From the IMG/VR virus record IMGVR_UViG_3300021091_004934, positions 1-36,471 of that record: a DNA stretch of 36,471 nucleotides. One strand, written 5' to 3'. Source of the DNA: a virus. Numbering within the stretch: position 1 is the stretch's first letter; every line of letters starts with the position of its first letter. This document shows positions 4,646 to 12,937 of the stretch, piece by piece. A program made the translations under genes and the position numbers. Below the pieces are notes generated by a model. That model had not been told where the DNA came from, did not search any database, and was given only the letters and a program-made list of their open reading frames with translations.

Positions 4646-7600
4646 GTGGGTGATTCTCTTTTTGACAAAATCCTGAATGGCGACGTCTCGATTATTCTTA
4701 CCCGAGATGAGCGCGATGACGGCAGACAGACTTCTGCCGCGTCGACCTCTGGCGTCTCTGAAAAGGCCATAGGCAGTCGTCTGGCTGGCCGCAGGGGCCT
4801 GGGGAGCGTCATCGGCAGTGGATTGCTTGCTCCTCCCCCTGGGATGGTCTACGTCGATATAACGGGGGCCATAGACGGTGACGGGGACGGCATTGTCTTT
4901 GATAGAACCAAGTTCCAGCGGCCCATTATCCCCCGCGCCGTTATCCCCAAGAGTGTCGCAGATGCCCAACAGACCCAAGCCAACGAGCGCGCACTACAAA
5001 ATGAGAGCAAGCGGCGCGGAGATGGCCCCAAAAAGCGCCGGGAGATGACCGACGCAGACGTTGAGCGGATGTACCAGGAGCGACAGGGCATGACCCCCGC
5101 ACGCGAGATGGCTGGCTCGCGGTCTAGGACAGATCGCTACCGGGTATTAGAGCGCCCCGTTGATGAGATCCTCGATGACCTAGAGATGACCGATGACGAA
5201 AAGAAGGTTGCCCGAGATCAATTGAGATTGAGCGTCAAGATGGCAACACAATTATTGAAGGCCCTGAAACAGGATTCGGTTCCTGAAGATATTTTCCCGT
5301 ATTTGACAAAGTCTGAAGCCATCGAAATGTTGGAGTCAATATCTCTCGCTATTTCGCAAAACGGAATTCCGATGATCTCGTTTAAGAAACATCCGTACTA
5401 TGCAAAATATTCGGGTGACAGGGACTATCAAAGTGTGGAGATACTGGATATTAATCAGATCGATGAGCTTTTGCAAAAAATAGCAGAATCAGAGAATATT
5501 CCGGTACGTGAAACCCTAGAACAGGAAGAATATACGAACTTTGTTAGCTCGCTAGCCGACTTAATATCTCCATCCATTGGTGGGAATGTCGACCCAAAGG
5601 ATACTGAAAGACTTTACGATCTTGCCATTTCTCTTGGTGTCGACTATGCCGTTTTAGACCTATATGCGGATAACCCCATCGCATTACTTATACGTTCGTT
5701 CTATGGCGGACAGGGGAAGCATGATGGCCAGGATCATCTTTCAACCGGTCGAGGATTTGATAGAAACGGGGAGTGGGCTGCTGGCTTGGCACGAATGAAC
5801 GAAATGCGGCGACAGCTAGAAGGAGCTCGCGAACTATTTAGTTACCTGATCAACAATCCAAAGACTACAAAAACAAAAGATGAGTTGATTGAGGAGTTCG
5901 GAGTTAGCGAACGTACATTTACCGCAATTCTTCGCAGATTCATGGCCTCAGATAAAAATAATCCATCGACATTATTTAACCCAACCGATGAAGAAATAAT
6001 GTCAGCAGTAGTCCATGATTTTGCTTTTAGTAATTTGAGTGCCTTTCTCGGTATGCAAATCAATAAGTGGGTTGAATCATCTATTAACGATCTCGGTATA
6101 GATGATCCAGATCTCCTAAAGGAGGCTAAGGCTCCGATCCAGGAAGAAGCCGAACGCCTGCGTAGTGGACTAAGGGGAATGAATACAGAAACATTAATGA
6201 GAACCTTTGGGACATTAGACGAATTTCTTGACTTTATTGATCCACGCGATGAAGATGGTCAGTACATCAATGGCAGCAAGTCAACGACAAAACAAATCAA
6301 AAGCATAAATAAGATAAACAATGCAGACATTGAACAGATAGTCGATGAAATTCCAAATCACCATATTGATGGTTCTAAATCAAGAACCGACTCCTATCCG
6401 GTTATTGGTCGCGACATAGAGAAAATTTTTACCGACCTTGAACTGACGGATGCGGAAAAAGCAATAGCTAGTAATCAGTTAATGGGGGACATCAAGAGGG
6501 TTGAAGCCCTGCTGCGCTTACTGAAGGATCCAAATATCGAGATGGATACGCCCGGTATTTCGCGTGAAGAAGCAATTCAGATGTTTGAGTCCATATCACT
6601 TTCCATTTCCCCAAATGGGACACCCATGATTTCATTCATGCCCCATCCAGTGCTCTCTCGCTTTGTTCCGCCTGGTCGTGATTATGGAAGTGTTTTGGTA
6701 CCGGGTATTGAGGTGTGGGAGAGCTTTCTTGACGAAATAGACAATCGTACTTCGTTCATGAGTCCTGATGAGGATTTTTTCCCCTCAGGAGAAAATGAAA
6801 GCAAAATCGCTATGAGCACTTTGCCTACGGTACGTATTAAAAAATATCTTGAAACAATGCAAGAGGCTTTCCCGATAGAGGGCGGTGAGTCTCTATCAGC
6901 AGAAGAGACGCGTAAAATACGAGGTGAAAATGCACTAAAGAGCAAAAACATGGGTTTGATTTTAGATTATGCCCCAGAGATAGGAAACATATTTAGCACC
7001 GATTCCGTAATTTCCATGATTATAACCTCAATCCTGTATCCAGAAGCCGGAACTCTGGGTATTCACGACTCCACAGAGCATCTTGCGGTGGGTCGAGGAT
7101 TTGATAGACACGGGGAGTGGGCTGCTGCTCTCGGCCTATTTGACTCTATTGATCCTGGGCCAGATGCCACTGAAGGAGAAAAAAATGCACATGCTGCTGC
7201 GATCTTGTCTTATCTGCCAAACGTGATAGGTCTAGTTTTAACGGAACTCGATACGGAATTTACTAAAGCATTCGGACCATATGATGCCGAAGAATCCAGC
7301 CCGGAACGACGCGACCGCAAAATATTAGCACGCAGAAGAATACGAGACGTATTCGACAGATTGAGGCAACTAACTTCTGAATCCAACAAACCCTCACGCG
7401 GTTACGTATCTGCAGCATTCACTGGGGAGGAACTGCTTCGATATTTTTCCCCACCTCGTGATGAAGAATCATCAATAGTTGGAAGCAAATCAACCACCGG
7501 TCGCTCCACCCCAATGCGCGACTTTAGCGCCGAGCAGATTGATGCGATATCAGCAGAAACCGCACGACATCACCTTAACGGGTCTGGTGCTCCCAGCGGT

Positions 7601-10600
7601 CCGATTGAATTAATAGGCCAAGAAGCCGCATTTGACCTAGATCGAACAGACCTTACTCCCGAACAGAAGAAAATTCTTTCAGATGCCTTGCCGGAAAGCC
7701 TGGACACTATTCGATCAGTAATCAACATGCTTGAGCGGGGAGAAGTTCCGGAGTGGACTCATCCTGGTCTTTCAACGGAGCAGGCTCTAAAAATGCTCAA
7801 ATCGTTTAAGGTATCTATTTCCTCCAATGGAATACCGATGATTACCTTTGATCCACACCCCCTGTATTCAACAGGTATTCCAATGGACAGAAATTGGTCC
7901 AAGGTAGAAGCACCTTCAGTGGATCAAATACGGGCAATGATAGAAAAATTGCGGGAATTCGGGGATAGAGATCCAGATGATGACTCACATGAGTGGGCCC
8001 TGTCGTTTTGGAAATATGCTTCAGGGGCAAGGCTTGGGTTCAACTATGGCTCATTGTTTGATGAACTATTTCCAGCCGGGGGCCTGTTAACTGAAGATGG
8101 GAAGTCCAACGCAGTAAGTCCAATAGCGAGCTTCCTGGTGGGGAAGATTGAATGGCAGATACCACAAAATATTCTTGACATGGTTTTAGCGCGCATGTTT
8201 GATCCTATGTTCAATACACATGACGTATTCGAACATCTGGCAACTGGTCGTAGCTTCGATAGACATGGCGAATGGGCGGCTATGGTTGGTGCTGCGCGCA
8301 GGGTTTACCATAATCCTGATATTAGCGAAAAAGATAAAAAAAGAATGCTGATTGATCTATTATTTAGTAGGACACGTCTTCTTAATCTCCAGGTCGATAC
8401 AGCATCGAAATCCGATTTGCCCGATTCAGACCTTGAAGATATCCGTGAGGAGATTGACGACGGTGACCTTTTTTTTGATAGCCCATCGCTGTACGCAAGG
8501 GTCTCAAGTTCTGAACTCATCGAACTGATTGATCCAAGTGATGAAAATGGACGACCGATTAATGGAAGTAAGTCCAAGACCAGCAGAACGATTCCACTGA
8601 ACGCATCTTCTGACTCTTTGTTATCCGACGTAGTGGCCGAAACCGCCCCCCACCACGTGCTGAGGGCCAGAGGGGTGAACCTGCGCCCAGAAGGCGAGCG
8701 CCAGAAAAACGAAGACGAAGCTAGTTTGGAAAAAACGACTGCTGATTTTGAGTTAAACGCAGCTCAAAGGGATATTGCTGCCCAGCAGAGTGAAGAGCGG
8801 TCGCGTAGGCGCGGTGAGATTGTTGTTCAGGATCCAATAAACAATCTGGCCAGACCATTTCCTCGGTCTCCATTTAAACGCCTTATTGCGGAGATGTCTG
8901 CAAAGCAAAACCGAACGGATTCTTCGGTCAGTGGTTCTAGAAGTCAAACGAGTTCGCGTATTGCTTCCGTAGCTGCGCGAACTATGTCCGACGTGGGTCG
9001 TGGTCGTGGCGATCTGGTGATCGAAAGGATTAAGGACCTGATTCGGGCACGAAAAAACGTTGAAGATCAACTTAGATATCTCGAATCAAAGCTTTCAGAT
9101 ATCGATGACGAAATGTTTGAAGAAAATGATGCTCGACACTCGCAGCTTGAGGATATAGGCGAAGGCATAGATGCCGAGATCAGGGAGATTACTAAGTCGC
9201 TTGGCTTAATGATTGAGAATCATCGAACAGCCGATATCGCCAGACAAGCGTCTTCACTTGCAAAGAAAATCATCGGGCTTGAAATGACTGGGAACCGCAG
9301 CCGCATATCTGAGCAATTTAACTTTACAGATGATGAAATGGGCAACATTTTAGAAATGCTGAATGTTGACACAAGGGCACTTAGAGAAATGTTGATTTTG
9401 GCACCAAGTACAAAGTCGCTACTGGACACGGTATATCAAATTAATAATCTGATTAGTGACGTTGGATACTACGTTACGATTGACGACAACTTTATTGACT
9501 TGGACGAAGATAATGATGAAATATCTAATTTGGCCCAAGACTTGATTAGTCATGCTGTTTCGATTGCTGCAAGAAAGAAGGGGTTGGACAGTATCGCGCG
9601 TACGGTCTTGGACGTTGAGTCGCGCCCAGACGACGACATGGTCGATTCGCCAATTGAAATCGGTCCCGGCAGTAAGTCGCGTACTTCGAGAACAGACATC
9701 GAAAAATATCTGGCAAACGATTTAACAGGCGAAGATACAATTGAAACGATTGTTGAGAGGTTCAATATTTCGCCACAGGAATTACAAAACATAGTTCTAC
9801 GAATGGGCGGCCTTCCAAAACTTAGGCGGAATCGTGGAATAAAGATAGGAAATCGTGGTCAGCAGCGTTTGACTGGAACATCGGAGCTCGAAAACTATCT
9901 ATTAGAAGGATTAAGTTCCGATGATACTGCCTCATCTTTGGCCAAAAGATTCAATATGCCGGTGGGAAGGGCTCGGTCGATTATTAATAGGATGGGTGGA
10001 ATTAGTAAGCTGCGTTCCGATAGGGGCATTGTGCCAAATAGTAATCGGACAGCAGATGAGGGAATACAAAAGCTTGAACAGCATCTGACCAGCTCCTTGC
10101 GTGATACCGACACAATAGAATCGCTTGCTAGTGAATTCGGTGTAACGTTTGGTGGGGCAATTTATCTAGTTAATAAACTCGGTGGTCTGAGAAAGCTTCG
10201 CAATAGAACAAGATTGAACTCTGGTGTAAGTGAATCAACAGCGTCGCGTCCGTCCGGACCGCAAACTAGCGCATTGCGTGAACGCTTGACTACTAGTCTA
10301 AGAGAAGAAGATACTATTGCTTCGCTGGCTGATGAATTCGGTCTCTCGGAAAATCTTGTTAAATATGAGTCTGAGAAACTCGGTGGTCTTAGAAGTTTGC
10401 GTGCTGCTTCTGGCGCAAAAGCATCTGGGCGAAAAGTCAATCGTGCCCAAGGCGCAGAACAGGATTTAGCAGATCATGTGCAAAATAATTTACGAGATAC
10501 CGACACCATGGCATCGCTCAGTAGAGAGTTTGATCTACCGCTAGATGTTGTTCGCTCCGTGACTGATGGTCTCGGCGGATTACGGCGCCTCAGGAGTACG

Positions 10601-12019
10601 AAAGGGAACGAAGTCAACAGTGGTAGTAAGTCACAGACGCGCATTGGCAAAGTCAGCAACAAGCCAATCGAAGTACTGGACTCCCTTGAATTTGCGCAAC
10701 TTAGCCAATGGTATCCCAATGAGGGTGGGGTCCCTGACCCGACTAGGGACGCCACTTCTCAGTATTCATTGCCGGTTTATGATGTTGACGGCAAACGTAT
10801 CGCATTTGGCACCAAGGGTCTTGGGAGGTTTGATCCAGACTTCGTAGACGAAGACGTTGAGATTATTCCGGTCAACCCATACCTGATAACTGGACACGGC
10901 GCAGATTCCTCACTGGGACAATCGTATGCAAGGATATTTTTTGACGCCATGCAGGGACAGGGGATCGAATCTGACGGCACTAATAAAAATCTTGGTCTGG
11001 TTGCAGCCTTACTGTATTCGGCATCACGCGGTGACGTCGAGGCGATGCAGGAGCTTGAGCGTCTAGCTTCAGTTGCTCGTGAGAAAATGATCCAGGAACG
11101 AAAGAAAGAGAAATTAAATCTGCTATCGTTCATGGGCGATGATCCACAAGATTTTAACTGGAAATATGATGGTGCCGATTATTTGGTGAATGCGGGCAGC
11201 GCCGCCAACGGCGAAGCCATTTTCCGTCCAGCAGGAATAGACGATCTTTTTTTGGTACACCAAACGTCTTATCAGCCGACATTTGATGAAGGCGGGAACA
11301 TTGTTCTACGTCCTGTGTCTGAATATTCGCCAATCGACCGAAATACGGGCAAGCCAATGATTGACCCAATCACGGGAAGGCTCGTTGACGTTGTGCAGAG
11401 AGAGACAATCCACTTCGCGCTAAATCATCTTGCTCAGCCGCATGAGATGAGGACTGTTGATGGAGATACTTACGTAATTATCGTACCACTACGTGACGTA
11501 TTGGACGCAAATCCTGGATCACTTGACAACCTATATGCCGTCGACACCTACCTGACGCCCAAGCCAGGCGAGCCGCTGGTAATCCCAATGAAAAGTGGAA
11601 AAGTTGTCAATCTGGCGGCAGATAATTCAAATAGCAGTGATGTTGTTAAAGCACTAGGTGATGTTGGGCGACAACACAATGGATCAGACACCTATGAGAC
11701 TCGTATCTTCCCTGGTGGTCGTCATTACTCTGCGGATGCGGTCGATAGGCGAGTAGCGTATTTGGCCAAAGTTGAAGTTCCAGAAAATTACCCAGAGTAT
11801 GAAGGCGGCGTCAGTGTTGGGATTCACCAAGGGCAACCGAATTGGTTCATAGAAAATGCTGTGCCGCACAGTGCAGTGGATTATCGCAGTGCGATGATGA
11901 CACCACCATACTGGTGGAGGCTATCGCCCAACTTCATATTGAGAATGTTTGATAGCGATGTATTTACAACCGGATCGCTTATTGAAATGTTTAAAGAGCG
12001 CGTTTTGAGAGTTTTATAG
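4646..12019 (+). CDS. Giant modular repeat protein, 2457 aa
   Basis: The function is unknown. Residues 1-156 include an EF-hand/dockerin-like acidic loop (DGDGDGIVFD, from residue 77). Three related modules of about 330-390 residues follow (from 157, 576 and 979), each with an ISxNGxPMI(S/T)F stretch and an HDxxxHLxxGRxFDRxGEWAA signature (from 359, 807 and 1192). Residues 1430-1674 are highly charged and helical. Five HTH-like repeats of about 47-60 residues ending in GGLxxLR span 1684-1987. The C-terminal 465 residues form a separate domain with VHQTSYQP and RETIHFALNHL. A tag GS[KR]S[RTKQ]T stands at residues 157, 543, 576, 946, 1307, 1430, 1675 and 1993, mostly at module borders. There is no signal peptide. 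It may be a polyvalent or minor-capsid-type protein delivered with the DNA, possibly cut at the tags; this is inference. Confidence 0.85.
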   Translation: MGDSLFDKILNGDVSIILTRDERDDGRQTSAASTSGVSEKAIGSRLAGRRGLGSVIGSGLLAPPPGMVYVDITGAIDGDGDGIVFDRTKFQRPIIPRAVIPKSVADAQQTQANERALQNESKRRGDGPKKRREMTDADVERMYQERQGMTPAREMAGSRSRTDRYRVLERPVDEILDDLEMTDDEKKVARDQLRLSVKMATQLLKALKQDSVPEDIFPYLTKSEAIEMLESISLAISQNGIPMISFKKHPYYAKYSGDRDYQSVEILDINQIDELLQKIAESENIPVRETLEQEEYTNFVSSLADLISPSIGGNVDPKDTERLYDLAISLGVDYAVLDLYADNPIALLIRSFYGGQGKHDGQDHLSTGRGFDRNGEWAAGLARMNEMRRQLEGARELFSYLINNPKTTKTKDELIEEFGVSERTFTAILRRFMASDKNNPSTLFNPTDEEIMSAVVHDFAFSNLSAFLGMQINKWVESSINDLGIDDPDLLKEAKAPIQEEAERLRSGLRGMNTETLMRTFGTLDEFLDFIDPRDEDGQYINGSKSTTKQIKSINKINNADIEQIVDEIPNHHIDGSKSRTDSYPVIGRDIEKIFTDLELTDAEKAIASNQLMGDIKRVEALLRLLKDPNIEMDTPGISREEAIQMFESISLSISPNGTPMISFMPHPVLSRFVPPGRDYGSVLVPGIEVWESFLDEIDNRTSFMSPDEDFFPSGENESKIAMSTLPTVRIKKYLETMQEAFPIEGGESLSAEETRKIRGENALKSKNMGLILDYAPEIGNIFSTDSVISMIITSILYPEAGTLGIHDSTEHLAVGRGFDRHGEWAAALGLFDSIDPGPDATEGEKNAHAAAILSYLPNVIGLVLTELDTEFTKAFGPYDAEESSPERRDRKILARRRIRDVFDRLRQLTSESNKPSRGYVSAAFTGEELLRYFSPPRDEESSIVGSKSTTGRSTPMRDFSAEQIDAISAETARHHLNGSGAPSGPIELIGQEAAFDLDRTDLTPEQKKILSDALPESLDTIRSVINMLERGEVPEWTHPGLSTEQALKMLKSFKVSISSNGIPMITFDPHPLYSTGIPMDRNWSKVEAPSVDQIRAMIEKLREFGDRDPDDDSHEWALSFWKYASGARLGFNYGSLFDELFPAGGLLTEDGKSNAVSPIASFLVGKIEWQIPQNILDMVLARMFDPMFNTHDVFEHLATGRSFDRHGEWAAMVGAARRVYHNPDISEKDKKRMLIDLLFSRTRLLNLQVDTASKSDLPDSDLEDIREEIDDGDLFFDSPSLYARVSSSELIELIDPSDENGRPINGSKSKTSRTIPLNASSDSLLSDVVAETAPHHVLRARGVNLRPEGERQKNEDEASLEKTTADFELNAAQRDIAAQQSEERSRRRGEIVVQDPINNLARPFPRSPFKRLIAEMSAKQNRTDSSVSGSRSQTSSRIASVAARTMSDVGRGRGDLVIERIKDLIRARKNVEDQLRYLESKLSDIDDEMFEENDARHSQLEDIGEGIDAEIREITKSLGLMIENHRTADIARQASSLAKKIIGLEMTGNRSRISEQFNFTDDEMGNILEMLNVDTRALREMLILAPSTKSLLDTVYQINNLISDVGYYVTIDDNFIDLDEDNDEISNLAQDLISHAVSIAARKKGLDSIARTVLDVESRPDDDMVDSPIEIGPGSKSRTSRTDIEKYLANDLTGEDTIETIVERFNISPQELQNIVLRMGGLPKLRRNRGIKIGNRGQQRLTGTSELENYLLEGLSSDDTASSLAKRFNMPVGRARSIINRMGGISKLRSDRGIVPNSNRTADEGIQKLEQHLTSSLRDTDTIESLASEFGVTFGGAIYLVNKLGGLRKLRNRTRLNSGVSESTASRPSGPQTSALRERLTTSLREEDTIASLADEFGLSENLVKYESEKLGGLRSLRAASGAKASGRKVNRAQGAEQDLADHVQNNLRDTDTMASLSREFDLPLDVVRSVTDGLGGLRRLRSTKGNEVNSGSKSQTRIGKVSNKPIEVLDSLEFAQLSQWYPNEGGVPDPTRDATSQYSLPVYDVDGKRIAFGTKGLGRFDPDFVDEDVEIIPVNPYLITGHGADSSLGQSYARIFFDAMQGQGIESDGTNKNLGLVAALLYSASRGDVEAMQELERLASVAREKMIQERKKEKLNLLSFMGDDPQDFNWKYDGADYLVNAGSAANGEAIFRPAGIDDLFLVHQTSYQPTFDEGGNIVLRPVSEYSPIDRNTGKPMIDPITGRLVDVVQRETIHFALNHLAQPHEMRTVDGDTYVIIVPLRDVLDANPGSLDNLYAVDTYLTPKPGEPLVIPMKSGKVVNLAADNSNSSDVVKALGDVGRQHNGSDTYETRIFPGGRHYSADAVDRRVAYLAKVEVPENYPEYEGGVSVGIHQGQPNWFIENAVPHSAVDYRSAMMTPPYWWRLSPNFILRMFDSDVFTTGSLIEMFKERVLRVL
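5114..6271 (+). repeat. Giant protein module A1
   Basis: Residues 157-542 of the giant protein. It starts with GSRSRTD, continues with DILDDLEMTDDEKK-type helices and the ISQNGIPMISFKKHP stretch, and carries HDGQDHLSTGRGFDRNGEWA from residue 359. Its GRGFDRxGEWAA coding DNA (5747-5783) matches module A2 (7091-7127) at all but one of 37 bases. Confidence 0.75.
6371..7480 (+). repeat. Giant protein module A2
   Basis: Residues 576-945, starting GSKSRTDSY. It has the same order as A1: LELTDAEKAIASNQL, ISPNGTPMISFMPHP, then HDSTEHLAVGRGFDRHGEWA from residue 807. It is joined to A1 by a 33-residue linker with a GSKS tag at each end and a conserved HH pair (NHHIDG). Confidence 0.75.
7580..8563 (+). 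repeat. Giant protein module A3
   Basis: Residues 979-1306, the most diverged copy: DLTPEQKKILSDALPE, ISSNGIPMITFDPHP, then HDVFEHLATGRSFDRHGEWA from residue 1192. Its leading tag has decayed to GSGAPSG, but the linker before it keeps GSKSTT and the HH pair (RHHLNG). The linker after it starts GSKSKT and again has an HH pair. Confidence 0.75.
9695..10606 (+). repeat. Five tandem HTH-like repeats in the giant protein
   Basis: Each unit reads roughly L-x-D-T-I-x-S-L-A-x-E-F-x(7-10)-K-L-G-G-L-x-x-L-R. Examples are DTIETIVERFNISPQ with GGLPKLR, DTASSLAKRFNMPVG with GGISKLR, DTIESLASEFGVTFG with GGLRKLR, DTIASLADEFGLSEN with GGLRSLR, and DTMASLSREFDLPLD with GGLRRLR. The helix-turn-helix spacing and basic ends suggest nucleic-acid binding. 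Units are separated by short basic linkers. Confidence 0.7.
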
Positions 12020-12110
12020 ATAGAAGCACATCAAGTATTTTATTTGCTAATTACGCGACCTGGATGTTGTAATTTAATGATGTTGACGAACCTGGCTAAG
12101 GACTAATTGG

Positions 12111-12452
12111 ATGAAAAAGGCTTCAAAGACTAGACACATAAATCACTTATGCAATATTGTCCTACGGGTCAAGGGGTCGGTTAAAAACGAAATAGTAGAC
12201 GCTGCGCGAAAACACAAAATGCCGCTTTCACAGTATGTAATGTATTGCGTCTGGGAACACATGCGCTCTGAGCGCGGAATTCCTCAGCCTGGTTCTGCTC
12301 AGTTCGCCGTCCCTGATACTAGGACAGAATTGGAAGCATACTTGAGGGGTGAGCAAGTTCTAATGCCATGCGGAAAACTATCATGCGATATGGTTGTAAG
12401 TGAATTTCAAAATATGGAGTTTTGTGAAACTTGCAATGTGAGGATCAAGTGA
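12111..12452 (+). CDS. RHH-like DNA-binding protein with C-terminal CxxC
   Basis: 113 residues. The N-terminal half fits a ribbon-helix-helix fold: strand NIVLRVKGS, helix VKNEIVDAARKHK, helix PLSQYVMYCVWEHMR. The C-terminal half has CGKLSC and CETC, four cysteines that could bind zinc. It resembles in plan the 22077-22400 protein on the other strand (RHH plus a terminal C..C knuckle), so the two may be distant paralogues. It follows the giant gene by 91 bases and overlaps the next gene by GTGA. Confidence 0.6.
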   Translation: MKKASKTRHINHLCNIVLRVKGSVKNEIVDAARKHKMPLSQYVMYCVWEHMRSERGIPQPGSAQFAVPDTRTELEAYLRGEQVLMPCGKLSCDMVVSEFQNMEFCETCNVRIK

Positions 12453-12832
12453 AAATCGATATAAAAGATGTATCTGTGTTTTCTAATCCGGCTGATGCTC
12501 TAGTATTTTTCGTAGACGACAGTGGTAATGCCCCAAAACAGGCGACTATTGCTGTTCCAGATATTTGTCAAGTAGCCCAGATGATGTTTTTGGCGAACTG
12601 TTTTCCCGAAGCGGGATTGGTTTTTACTACTCTAAATAATCAGAAAATTATCGTTTCTCGTCCGAAGTCTGGTCACGACATAATCGCAACCATTTTTGAT
12701 CTGATCCAAGAATACGAAATCAAATCTGTCAACATTGCGCCAACTGATTTTTTCGATTCCGAGATTGTCGCAGCAATACAACAAGCGAACGAATTAGATG
12801 TAACTATGGTCTTTTGTAAATCACTGACGTAA
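12449..12832 (+). CDS. Hypothetical alpha/beta protein, 127 aa
   Basis: The family is not recognised. It starts at the GTG at 12449, overlapping the TGA of the previous gene, with GAGG seven bases upstream. The sequence alternates predicted strands and helices (ALVFFVDD, ATIAVPDICQVAQMMFL, GLVFTTLNNQKIIVSR, DIIATIFDLIQEYEIK, VTMVFCKSLT), which looks like a compact alpha/beta fold. It is the last gene before the convergent terminator region, and coupling suggests it works with the RHH-like protein. Confidence 0.6.
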   Translation: MKIDIKDVSVFSNPADALVFFVDDSGNAPKQATIAVPDICQVAQMMFLANCFPEAGLVFTTLNNQKIIVSRPKSGHDIIATIFDLIQEYEIKSVNIAPTDFFDSEIVAAIQQANELDVTMVFCKSLT

Positions 12833-12837
12833 ATGCG

Positions 12838-12900
12838 GAGCCCCTGCCGCGGAGGGGGGTGGGCAGGGGCTCAACGCACGCGGAGGTAGGGGTGACCTCC
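12838..12900 (+). terminator. Strong hairpin pair between convergent genes
   Basis: GAGCCCCTGCC (12838-12848) pairs perfectly with GGCAGGGGCTC (12862-12872) around a G-rich loop. A second stem GGAGGT (12882-12887) / ACCTCC (12895-12900) follows. The pair lies between the plus gene ending at 12832 and the minus SNF2 gene ending at 12938, so it probably stops transcription from both sides. No T tract follows the first stem. Confidence 0.65.
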
Positions 12901-12937
12901 CAGGGCCATGTTAGCGCCAAAAAACAACGATGCAAAC

